This document shows, piece after piece, positions 16,210 through 23,905 of a DNA stretch of 64,000 nucleotides. The translations under genes and the position numbers were made by a program. Numbering within the stretch: the first letter of the stretch is position 1; each line of letters opens with the position of its first letter. The notes under the pieces were generated by a model. It saw only the letters and a list, made by a program, of their open reading frames with translations. It searched no databases and had not been told where the DNA came from. Origin of the DNA: Clostridiales bacterium (GTDB taxonomy: Bacteria; Bacillota; Clostridia; Christensenellales; Borkfalkiaceae); contig SVHT01000008.1 in assembly GCA_015055615.1 (NCBI GenBank), forward strand, positions 1 to 64,000, read 5' to 3'.

Positions 16210-16746
16210 TTATAATGCCAAACACATCAACAAAATCAAGCCAAGGAAGAGAACCAATGCCGCAAGCACAAGACCTACGATACCCAAAATCAAGGTCGGA
16301 ATCGGTTTTACCCTGCCTGCGTTCTTCTCGCGCTTAAAGCACACGATAGACAAAATGCCCATTATCAAAGCCGGAATCGACATGCCAATCGGAGCCAACA
16401 AGAAAAACAGCGTTATTTCGTACATTTCGATATATTCCAAAAACTCTATCATCGACGAGAATTCGTAATAATATCCATATTCCTCGCATTCTTCCAATGC
16501 GCCGAGAATTAAACCTGCCGCGAACATAATCAAAAAGTAAGAAATTGCGCTCAAAATGGTGGCGGTCAACGCCTTACCCAATCCCGTTTTTCTGCTACCT
16601 TCTACCGCATGCCCTACGCTCGTCCCTCTTGCAACGGAAGACGGTTCTTCGCTCGGTTCTTCCGAGAAAAAATCGTTCGTTTCCTTGCAGTCTACGCAAA
16701 GTTCCGCATCATCATCGATCCATTTGCCACAGTTTCTACAATACAT
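16210..16746 (-). CDS. Zinc-ribbon membrane protein
   Basis: This 178-residue protein starts with a zinc ribbon, 'MYCRNCGKWIDDDAELCVDC', whose four cysteines sit at positions 3, 6, 17 and 20. A Ser/Glu linker follows, then three hydrophobic segments resembling DUF4190-type proteins, with 'FLLAPIGMSIPALIMGILS' and a final helix. The role is unknown. It lies 25 bases after the alpha/beta hydrolase and before the operon's terminator, so it is the last gene of the lipid operon, though it may be a bystander. Confidence 0.7.
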   Translation of the reverse strand: MYCRNCGKWIDDDAELCVDCKETNDFFSEEPSEEPSSVARGTSVGHAVEGSRKTGLGKALTATILSAISYFLIMFAAGLILGALEECEEYGYYYEFSSMIEFLEYIEMYEITLFFLLAPIGMSIPALIMGILSIVCFKREKNAGRVKPIPTLILGIVGLVLAALVLFLGLILLMCLAL

Positions 16747-16771
16747 ACTTTTATCTCCTTATATTTTATTT

Positions 16772-17881
16772 TCAAAGTTGCTTATCAAACATTTCGATGA
16801 TTTTTGAAAGCAACTTTTCATTTACTTCGCTATACAGACGGTGGTCCACGTTCCGATAATACGCCGCCTTTTCATCGATAGTCAATTTTTTCCCTTTCGC
16901 CTTTTTTAAGGCTTTCAGCTCCTCTGCGACCTTGTTTTGATACTCCGCCGCCTCAAAGGAATGCCAAATATTATTATGGTCACCTTGCAAGCCGTAGCCG
17001 TCGTAATAAACCACGTTGGGATTGGTTATTTCCGCTTTGTGCGCCGTAATCGAATGCCCGTCATAGGTAATGACTTTATCCGTTTTACCCTGCGCAATCA
17101 ACACGGGGATATCCACGGAATTGATACCGCGCACACCGTTATATTCTACGTACTTGCCAAAGAGTATCTTTTGATAGGCGTCGAATACGGGCTTTGGCGC
17201 AACCGCAAGCTCGCCCGCATACCGACGCGCCGTTTCCATCATAATCTTCGACCCGTCGTTCATCGGCGCAATCCCCGCGCAAGCGCGTATGTCTTTGTGC
17301 AGTTCCAAAACTGAGGTCACCGCATAACCGCCCCAGCTATGTCCAATCAAAAACAACGGCTGGTTTTTAAATGCAGGTAAGCTCTTTAAATAGGTCAGCG
17401 TTCCGTCCAAATCGACGAGGGATTGGCACATACCCACCGTGGAATCGCCTTTGGACTCGTACGTGCCCGTAACGTTGTACGAAAACACGTTGTAGCCGTG
17501 GTTGACTACGTACTCAATCAATGGCAAATAATCGTCCCCGCCCGCGTGAATACCGTGTACGACCACTACCAAGCCCTTGCCTTGCGCCGAAGGGTAATAA
17601 TACCCTTTCAGTTCTGAAGTTTCCGTCTTGTAAAAAAACTCCGACCTCGTCAAGCGGTCCTTGATGCGCTCGTAACAATATTCCCCTGGGGTAATTCTGT
17701 AATCGGGGCGTTCGTAGCGTTTAAAGAATAAATCGTAACCGATAATGGACGAAGCAACCACAAATCCGCTAACGCCCGAAACCGACGCCAGTATCCCTGC
17801 AATCACTTTTTTTGTCTTCTCATTGGGAGTAAATTTCTTTTCATATTCCTTATTGTTGCCCATTCCGTCCGTTTTAATCAT
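16772..17881 (-). CDS. Membrane-anchored alpha/beta hydrolase
   Basis: This 369-residue protein has one N-terminal membrane segment (about residues 24-50). Its alpha/beta-hydrolase domain has an oxyanion-hole region 'VVHGIHAGGDDY', nucleophile elbow 'GHSWGG', acid 'AQGKTDKVI' and a late His in 'GLQGDHNNIW'. The catalytic Ser, Asp and His are therefore all present. It could be a lipase, an acyl-transferring enzyme or a type II thioesterase for carrier-bound acyl chains. It starts three bases after the LRAT-phosphopantetheinyl-transferase gene, which ties it to the acyl-carrier pathway. Confidence 0.82.
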   Translation of the reverse strand: MIKTDGMGNNKEYEKKFTPNEKTKKVIAGILASVSGVSGFVVASSIIGYDLFFKRYERPDYRITPGEYCYERIKDRLTRSEFFYKTETSELKGYYYPSAQGKGLVVVVHGIHAGGDDYLPLIEYVVNHGYNVFSYNVTGTYESKGDSTVGMCQSLVDLDGTLTYLKSLPAFKNQPLFLIGHSWGGYAVTSVLELHKDIRACAGIAPMNDGSKIMMETARRYAGELAVAPKPVFDAYQKILFGKYVEYNGVRGINSVDIPVLIAQGKTDKVITYDGHSITAHKAEITNPNVVYYDGYGLQGDHNNIWHSFEAAEYQNKVAEELKALKKAKGKKLTIDEKAAYYRNVDHRLYSEVNEKLLSKIIEMFDKQL

Positions 17882-17884
17882 CCC

Positions 17885-18898
17885 CTACTTGCTTAAATCT
17901 ACTTCGAGATAATAGCGCGCGTTGGCAAGGTTTTCCGTCGCTACCGACAGCATATATTCCTCTCCGTCCACGCACACCTTTTTCGTCGCCAAAGCATGCG
18001 CCGAAGTCTCTATTTTGCTCGGTCGAAAAGCCCCGCTATCCGCCGTCTTAAAAACGCTCTCTTTTTGCGTCCATTTGCCGACGAGATATTCTCTGCGTCT
18101 TGCGTTTTCGTCTACGCCTATCGCCGAAAATTCCTTGTTTTCCGACTTGGTCAGCACCTTTTGGATAACCCCTTCCTTCACGCCGTCTATTTTTTCAACG
18201 TCCACCCCGATTTCCCGTCTGGACACCGCGACCGCCACCGCGTTTTCACTATGCGAAATCGAGAAAAAACAAGAGGGAGTCGTCCATTTGCCACGCTTGG
18301 TTTTTTCAAAAACCAAATTCGACATTTTGTAGCCAAACGTACGATTGAGCGCGTATTCCAAGAGTTTCCAAGCGTAATATTTTTGGCGTTTTATCTTGTC
18401 GTTTGCGCAAGCGTCCACTTCGTCTTGACGAGCTTGCGGATAGAGCGTATCCTCGCCCGTTTCACTAGGGATTTTCGCCAAATACACGTCAGAAATCGGC
18501 ATATTTTTAAAAAGGTTGCGTACCGTATCCGCCTGTTCGCAACGCTTTTCACCCATGACGCACTCATAAGCGAAATGTTCGCAGTTGTTGTAGAGGATAT
18601 TATACCCCTTTTCCCCCAACCGCGCGCGAGCAAACGCCACCGTTTCTTTGGGCTTACGGCGTTTTTTATTCTCCTTTTTATCGAGCGTAGCCGTTTCCAA
18701 AAAACCGCCGATGAGGAAGTCGTCCACGTTAGAAACGCACACCTCAATCTCGCTGTCTTTGAGCATGGCGCGGGCAGAGGGAGCCAAGCCAAACTGAATA
18801 ATTTCGTCCTCGCTGACAAACACGCCGTAATGGTAAATGCCTCCCAATTTCACACGGACCATATCTCCCAACGACGGGTTTTTTAATTCCCACTTCAT
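17885..18898 (-). CDS. LRAT-like domain fused to 4'-phosphopantetheinyl transferase
   Basis: This 337-residue fusion has two enzymes. Residues 1 to about 130 are an LRAT/NlpC-P60-like (permuted papain) domain with His23 in 'YHYGVF' and the nucleophile Cys106 in 'NNCEHFAYEC'. The second His usual in this group is Gln35 here. Residues about 165-337 are a Sfp-like phosphopantetheinyl transferase with 'SISHS' near 214, 'GVDVEKI' at 231 and 'WTQKES' at 276, which hold the Mg2+ and CoA. The second half should convert the neighbouring apo-carrier proteins to their active form. LRAT-type domains move acyl chains from lipids or thioesters to amines or alcohols. It overlaps the ACP gene by four bases (ATGA). 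I know of no described protein with this pairing. Confidence 0.85.
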   Translation of the reverse strand: MKWELKNPSLGDMVRVKLGGIYHYGVFVSEDEIIQFGLAPSARAMLKDSEIEVCVSNVDDFLIGGFLETATLDKKENKKRRKPKETVAFARARLGEKGYNILYNNCEHFAYECVMGEKRCEQADTVRNLFKNMPISDVYLAKIPSETGEDTLYPQARQDEVDACANDKIKRQKYYAWKLLEYALNRTFGYKMSNLVFEKTKRGKWTTPSCFFSISHSENAVAVAVSRREIGVDVEKIDGVKEGVIQKVLTKSENKEFSAIGVDENARRREYLVGKWTQKESVFKTADSGAFRPSKIETSAHALATKKVCVDGEEYMLSVATENLANARYYLEVDLSK

Positions 18899-19152
18899 TG
18901 CGCCAATTTCTTCTCGATATAATCGAGAACGTCGCCAACGAGTCTAAAATCGCCAAACCCAACGTCGTCGAATTGAATCCCAAAGAATTCCTCTACGGCG
19001 ATAACGATATACAAAATCCCGACCGAGCTAAGCCCCAAATCGGTAACCAGATTGGCATCTTCCGTACATTTTTCTTCATCGTAGGCGCTGCCTACCGCCA
19101 TTTTAAATACGTCTTTCAGCTTTTCAGCAATCTCATTTCTTGTCATTTGCAT
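18895..19152 (-). CDS. Acyl carrier protein
   Basis: This 85-residue acidic helical protein has the carrier motif 'DLGLSSVG'; Ser43 is the expected phosphopantetheine site. It lacks the DSL triplet of housekeeping fatty-acid ACP, so it is a specialised pathway carrier. It overlaps the upstream AMP-ligase gene by 20 bases and the downstream LRAT-phosphopantetheinyl-transferase gene by four, so the three are translationally coupled. The simplest view is that the AMP ligase loads it and the fusion protein primes it. Confidence 0.9.
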   Translation of the reverse strand: MQMTRNEIAEKLKDVFKMAVGSAYDEEKCTEDANLVTDLGLSSVGILYIVIAVEEFFGIQFDDVGFGDFRLVGDVLDYIEKKLAQ

Positions 19153-20632
19153 TTTGGTTTCTCACTATTTTCATACTGGGCGAACGAACGAAATCGGTCG
19201 TTCTGATAATCACTTTATTTACGCGCATAAAGGCGGGCAACGTTTCGTTGATTTCGTTGACTTTCGCCTTAAAATGCCCTTCTACGTCTTCGATTGCAAG
19301 CGCCTTTACCACCGCCATACGGGGCAGAATTTCCACCGCCAACACGCCGTCGGTTTCATATACCAAGCAATCTTGTACGGTATCAATCATACCGAATTTG
19401 GTTTCAAGCTCCGCAGGAGAAACGTTTTCGCCGTTGGAAAGCACGATAATCTCTTTCTTTCTGCCCGTGATATACAAGAACCCTTCCTCGTCCATACGGA
19501 CAAGGTCGCCCGTCTTGAACCAACCGTCTTCGTACGCAATCGCGTTTTCTTCCGGTTCGCCAACGTATCCGTCCATCATATTCACACCTTTCAGCCACAG
19601 CTCGCCGTCTACTATCTTATATTCCATACCCTCGTAGATATACCCTACCGAATCGGCTTTTCGCAACGCCTCGGGGTTACCGCTAACGAGGTTTGCGCTC
19701 TCCGTCAAGCCGTATCCAGGCAAAAGAGCCACGCCGAATTTATCGTATTCTCTAACCAAATAGGGAGCAACCGCCGCCGCGCCGCAAATAATCGTTTTTA
19801 AGTCTGCGCCCAGCATATTTCTGCCGAACTGTTTGGAAAGGTTGAGCGCCATTTCCGCAAGCGCGGGTACGAGCACCATAATCGTGGGTTTAAACACCGC
19901 GATTTCCTTGAACATATCCTTCGTGTTACGGCAGATATAAATAGCGCTACCCGTATAAAAATTCGTCAGCAGGTTGCGCACCAAACCGAATACGTGCGTG
20001 AGCGGGAGCACCAAGAAGTATCTTTGCCCAAATACGTGCTGATAACCGTAGCAACCGTTTTTTACACCGCGCATCGTCGCGCTGTGGGACAACAGAACGC
20101 CTTTACTTCTGCCCGTCGTGCCGCCCGTGAACAGCACGCAACAAGGCGCGCTTCCGTCCACGTCTGCAATTTCCGAGGGTTTATCGCTGGAAATCGTTTC
20201 GTCCAACAAGATAAGCCTAGGGTTCTTTTCCGCCGCAAACGCCGTTTTTTCCTGCAATGCGGGCGCGTAAATCAAGGCTTTTAAGCCAAATTTCATCGAA
20301 CAGCCGAACACCGTCATCGCGTCGAGGTGCGCGGGCAACAAAACCGCCACCGCGCCGAGCGTCGTAATCGCCAAAAACGCCTTTGCAAACGCCGTGGAAT
20401 TGGGCATCAATATCCCCACGTTATCCCCTGCGACAATACCCTTTTCTTGCAACGCCGCGCGCATTTTGCAAACCTGTTCGTCCAACTGCTTATAGGTAAG
20501 CGCTTCCCCGTCCACAATCGCTACGTCGTCGGGATAGGACGCCACGCTGTTTTTCCACATTTCGCCGACGCTTTTATAATCGACGATTTTCGCAAAGGTA
20601 TTTTCGTCCGTGTATTTTCTGAAATCTACCAT
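19133..20632 (-). CDS. AMP-forming acyl-CoA/acyl-ACP ligase
   Basis: This 499-residue ANL-superfamily enzyme has all core motifs: P-loop 'LFTGGTTGRSKG' near 170, 'GYGLTES' near 310, 'KTGDLVRMDEEGFLYITGRKKE' (A8 hinge; shown only as GRKKE) and a C-terminal Lys in 'PSMKI'. It activates a carboxylic acid with ATP and passes it to CoA or to a carrier protein. Because its gene overlaps that of the free acyl carrier protein, loading of that ACP is the likely job. Substrate cannot be read from the sequence; fatty or other alkyl acids fit the nearby acyltransferases. Confidence 0.88.
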   Translation of the reverse strand: MVDFRKYTDENTFAKIVDYKSVGEMWKNSVASYPDDVAIVDGEALTYKQLDEQVCKMRAALQEKGIVAGDNVGILMPNSTAFAKAFLAITTLGAVAVLLPAHLDAMTVFGCSMKFGLKALIYAPALQEKTAFAAEKNPRLILLDETISSDKPSEIADVDGSAPCCVLFTGGTTGRSKGVLLSHSATMRGVKNGCYGYQHVFGQRYFLVLPLTHVFGLVRNLLTNFYTGSAIYICRNTKDMFKEIAVFKPTIMVLVPALAEMALNLSKQFGRNMLGADLKTIICGAAAVAPYLVREYDKFGVALLPGYGLTESANLVSGNPEALRKADSVGYIYEGMEYKIVDGELWLKGVNMMDGYVGEPEENAIAYEDGWFKTGDLVRMDEEGFLYITGRKKEIIVLSNGENVSPAELETKFGMIDTVQDCLVYETDGVLAVEILPRMAVVKALAIEDVEGHFKAKVNEINETLPAFMRVNKVIIRTTDFVRSPSMKIVRNQNANDKK

Positions 20633-20635
20633 AAA

Positions 20636-21334
20636 TTAGCTCTCCTTGTTTTTCTTCTTTTTGTCAAATCGGTCGTGATAATATTGCATCAATTCCAATT
20701 CTTTTTCGCGGATATAATTGCTTGCCTTTTCAATCTCTTCCATCGTAGGCACCGCCCCGCACAAAGCATTGACGTCAATCGGTTCGCCAACAATGGATAT
20801 ACGACGGCTGTACCAATGCTTTACGGGCGCAAAATATACGGGCACAACCGGTTTGTGGCTGATATGCGCCATCAAAATCACACCCGATTTATACGTTTTC
20901 AAACTCTCGTCATCCCGATTGACCGTCCCTTCGGGGAAGACCACCACCGCTTTTTCCTCTTTCAAACGTTCGCACACGCCGCGAAAGGACGACATATGAA
21001 AATTGTCTTTGTCAATCATAATACAGTTCATTTGATTGAAAAACCAATTTTTTAATTTCGTATCAAACAAGTTCTTTGTCGCCAAGCAATGCAACCGTCT
21101 ATACCAAAAAACGCAATGCACCCTGACAGGGTCCAAAAAACTCCCGTGATTGGGCGCAATCAATACGCCCTTTTTAAAACGTTTCGGCACGTTTTGATTG
21201 ACACGGACGGTTTTTGGACGAAACCAAATCAGCGTAGGCAATACACCCGTGACTTTCACAAAATCGTATACGAAATTACATTTTTTCTTTTTCTTTTTTA
21301 CCTTTTTGGGCTTTTTCTCTTCTACCAAGCTCAT
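20636..21334 (-). CDS. PlsC-type acyltransferase (1)
   Basis: This 232-residue protein has the glycerolipid acyltransferase motifs H63-X4-D68 in 'NHGSFLD' and 'VFPEGTVNRDDES'. Enzymes of this kind move acyl chains to lysophospholipids or related alcohols at the membrane. The first 18 residues are lysine-rich (KKKKKK) and are coded by bases that also encode the tail of the second acyltransferase, a 59-bp overlap. The start at 21334 therefore lies inside the upstream gene. A later Met would lose little, so the exact start is less sure than the family. It sits three bases before the AMP ligase. Confidence 0.87.
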   Translation of the reverse strand: MSLVEEKKPKKVKKKKKKCNFVYDFVKVTGVLPTLIWFRPKTVRVNQNVPKRFKKGVLIAPNHGSFLDPVRVHCVFWYRRLHCLATKNLFDTKLKNWFFNQMNCIMIDKDNFHMSSFRGVCERLKEEKAVVVFPEGTVNRDDESLKTYKSGVILMAHISHKPVVPVYFAPVKHWYSRRISIVGEPIDVNALCGAVPTMEEIEKASNYIREKELELMQYYHDRFDKKKKNKES

Positions 21335-21944
21335 CTTTTAATGCAATAACCTTTTCTCTTAACTTTTCGTTGACCAAAGCGACGTTTTCCGAATCGGATA
21401 AATTTGGATCACACCACTCTTTTACGTCAATCGGTTTCCCAATCATCACACTCGCTCTCTTCTTGCCAAAATAAGAGCCGTTGACCGCCACGGGAACGAT
21501 TGGCGCGTCGTTTTCAAGCGCGGTGTATACTGCGCTCGGTTTAAAGGGCAACGGCGTTTCTTCCCCCTCCCTCGGCAAGCGAGATTCTGGGAAAATCAGC
21601 AAAACACCCTTCTTTTTTAATATCTTATTACTCTTTTCCATAAAGGAAAAATCATGCGTTTCTCTATCGACCTTAACACCGCCAAGCCCTTTCAAAAGAC
21701 CCGTCAAAACAAAATTTTTGCGGTACATTACTTCCGCTATTTGACAACGTAACGAACGGCGGTGAAAGACGAACATCAACAAGGGATAATCCCAAATAGA
21801 ATAGTGGTTAGAAACCACAATCGCCTTTCCCCGAATCCCGCGCTTTTGCACTTTTTTGTCTTCGTAGTAAATCTTTTTGCGGAACGCAAAGACGTGCAGA
21901 AGCCACGCCGTCACTTTGACGAACCAGTTACAAAACCAAATCAT
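21276..21944 (-). CDS. PlsC-type acyltransferase (2)
   Basis: This 222-residue acyltransferase has H47-X4-D52 in 'NHYSIWD' and 'IFPESRLPREGEE'. The N-terminus is hydrophobic and amphipathic (MIWFCNWFVKVTAWLLHVF), fit for membrane binding. It differs clearly from the other PlsC protein, so two different acylations are likely rather than a plain copy. The start overlaps the permease stop by four bases, and its lysine-rich 3' end overlaps the next gene by 59 bases. Confidence 0.87.
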   Translation of the reverse strand: MIWFCNWFVKVTAWLLHVFAFRKKIYYEDKKVQKRGIRGKAIVVSNHYSIWDYPLLMFVFHRRSLRCQIAEVMYRKNFVLTGLLKGLGGVKVDRETHDFSFMEKSNKILKKKGVLLIFPESRLPREGEETPLPFKPSAVYTALENDAPIVPVAVNGSYFGKKRASVMIGKPIDVKEWCDPNLSDSENVALVNEKLREKVIALKDELGRREKAQKGKKEKEKM

Positions 21945-23878
21945 GCTTGCTCAGTAGCCCCTTCTACGGACGCCGTTTCTTCCACGCCATTCTCCGCGTT
22001 TTCTTCCGCTTTGTAAATATTGTTCATATTCTTCTGCAACAGCGAAAGGCTGACTACGTTAATGGGCAAAATCGGGAACATAATACCGAAAATGATAAAC
22101 AAAGCGGGGTTTCCAACCGTTTTTGCGCCGACCTCGTTCGCTTTTGCCTTGATTGCCTTGAACGCTTTCAGCGTGAAGATAATAGAGGCGAACGGGATCA
22201 GACACGAACATACCCACGCCAAGCCCGAAGAGAATTTCTTCGCAATTTTCTTAATCGAGTTGAACAAGAACGCCAACCAAACGAAACCGAAGATAAAGCC
22301 CGAAAGTACGGAAAGACCAATCTGTACGAACAAGATTTCGCCCTTTTCTTCTTTGTGGTTGTATTCTTCGCTGATTTCAAGCTTGGACAAATCAACGCTC
22401 GGGTCAAGCTTTTTGAGTTCTCTGCCCACGCACTCTGCGGTGTAGTCTTTCGGCATCTTTCTTGCCAAGAACGCGCCCAAAACACAGCAAATCGCTACGA
22501 TAAAGGGAACGAGCAAAAGCCCGAGGTTAAACACCTGCGACGCGTCCGCACCGAATTTCAATGCGGCAATATCCAAGGCGTATTTACCCGTCGCCCATTT
22601 TACGCCCCACGTGCCTTTGCAAATGAACAGGTTTTTAATAAGTTCATAAATCAGCGAACCGGAAATTGCGCTGACGATAGACGTACAAACGGCGTTGCCC
22701 GCAAAGTACATTGCGGAGTGGTTTTTACCCGTCAATTTTTCTTCCACGCTGGAAATCTGCGCAGGAACAAGGTAGGGCATCATAAAGAACGCGCCGATTG
22801 CCCAGCTACCGCAAACACCGCCAAGACAGCCGATAACGTATTGAATCCCTACGTTGTTTGTGCCCAGCATAAACGTGGACGCAAAGAAGAAGGACAAAAT
22901 GGATACCGCAAAGGATATCAAACAGCTTTGATAGGTAAAGCGGGTACCCTTTTTCGCTTTCAGTTTATTAAACAGATACAGCATTACGGGCACGGGAGCA
23001 AACGCGCAGGTATTCAAAATCGCCATTTGCGCGCCGTCCATACCCATACCGCCCGTGATGAGCGCGTTCATGCTGACAAGGAACATCTGCAAACCGAAGA
23101 AGGTACAGCAGTTTACAACCTGCCATCTCATAAAGATTTTGTTTTTAAAGGTCAAGCGAATACTTTCGCCAAGGGTAACTTTTTCTTCCTTTAACCCCTC
23201 GTTTTCGGGATAGCCGTATTTTGCCCCTTCCTTAATCATAAACAGAGGAATTACCAGCGTCAACATCAAGGGCGAACAAATATATACGAAATTGTTGATA
23301 TAAACGTTCATACCGTCCAAAACCAGGGGTACAAGCGCGTATACCAAGCAATAGGAAATGGTATCGAAGAAGGATTTATACCCCGATACGCGCAGACGTT
23401 GCGGTTCGTTTACGCACGTCGTCGAAAGGGAGCCGTAGTACGCAATCATACCCATCGTATAGGTCGCGAAGAAAATCAACGCCCATACCAAAATCCAAGC
23501 GGTATTAATTGCCTGATGCCCAGCACCGCCAATCGGTAACCAACACATGACGTACGCCAACATCATAGGCAACAAGCAAACCAAAATGGCAGGTCTGCGT
23601 CTGCCCCATTTCGTTGACAGCGTATCCGTGATATGCGCAAAAGGAATATCGATAATGCCGTCAAAGGCCTTTGCAATCGCATACAAAATCGGAAAAACTG
23701 CGGGCATAATAAAGCAAGCGCCACTTGCAAACCGCATGTATTTCCCGGCTTCGCCAAGCGCCGACGGATTGATAGCGTCCGTAAAGTACGCCCCCATCAA
23801 AACCATTAAAAAGTTGGGACCGAACCCCGAAAAGCCGTATAAAAACTCTTTCCACTTTTTATTTAACGAGTTAACCAT
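21941..23878 (-). CDS. MFS/GPH-family permease
   Basis: This 645-residue membrane protein is of the MFS_2 or glycoside-pentoside-hexuronide:cation symporter type. It has 'FDGIIDIPFAHITDTLSTKWGRRRP' (core: GRRRP) near residue 90 and twelve predicted helices. It is longer than usual for the family because of an extra cytosolic part and more C-terminal helices. GPH relatives also include lipid transporters (LplT-like and MFSD2A-like flippases). Placed inside an acyl-lipid operon, overlapping an acyltransferase gene, it may move the lipid product or a precursor across the membrane; that is inference. A GGAGGTG site precedes the ATG. Confidence 0.82.
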   Translation of the reverse strand: MVNSLNKKWKEFLYGFSGFGPNFLMVLMGAYFTDAINPSALGEAGKYMRFASGACFIMPAVFPILYAIAKAFDGIIDIPFAHITDTLSTKWGRRRPAILVCLLPMMLAYVMCWLPIGGAGHQAINTAWILVWALIFFATYTMGMIAYYGSLSTTCVNEPQRLRVSGYKSFFDTISYCLVYALVPLVLDGMNVYINNFVYICSPLMLTLVIPLFMIKEGAKYGYPENEGLKEEKVTLGESIRLTFKNKIFMRWQVVNCCTFFGLQMFLVSMNALITGGMGMDGAQMAILNTCAFAPVPVMLYLFNKLKAKKGTRFTYQSCLISFAVSILSFFFASTFMLGTNNVGIQYVIGCLGGVCGSWAIGAFFMMPYLVPAQISSVEEKLTGKNHSAMYFAGNAVCTSIVSAISGSLIYELIKNLFICKGTWGVKWATGKYALDIAALKFGADASQVFNLGLLLVPFIVAICCVLGAFLARKMPKDYTAECVGRELKKLDPSVDLSKLEISEEYNHKEEKGEILFVQIGLSVLSGFIFGFVWLAFLFNSIKKIAKKFSSGLAWVCSCLIPFASIIFTLKAFKAIKAKANEVGAKTVGNPALFIIFGIMFPILPINVVSLSLLQKNMNNIYKAEENAENGVEETASVEGATEQA

Positions 23879-23905
23879 TACACACCTCCAAAAGTTAACC
23901 TTTTT

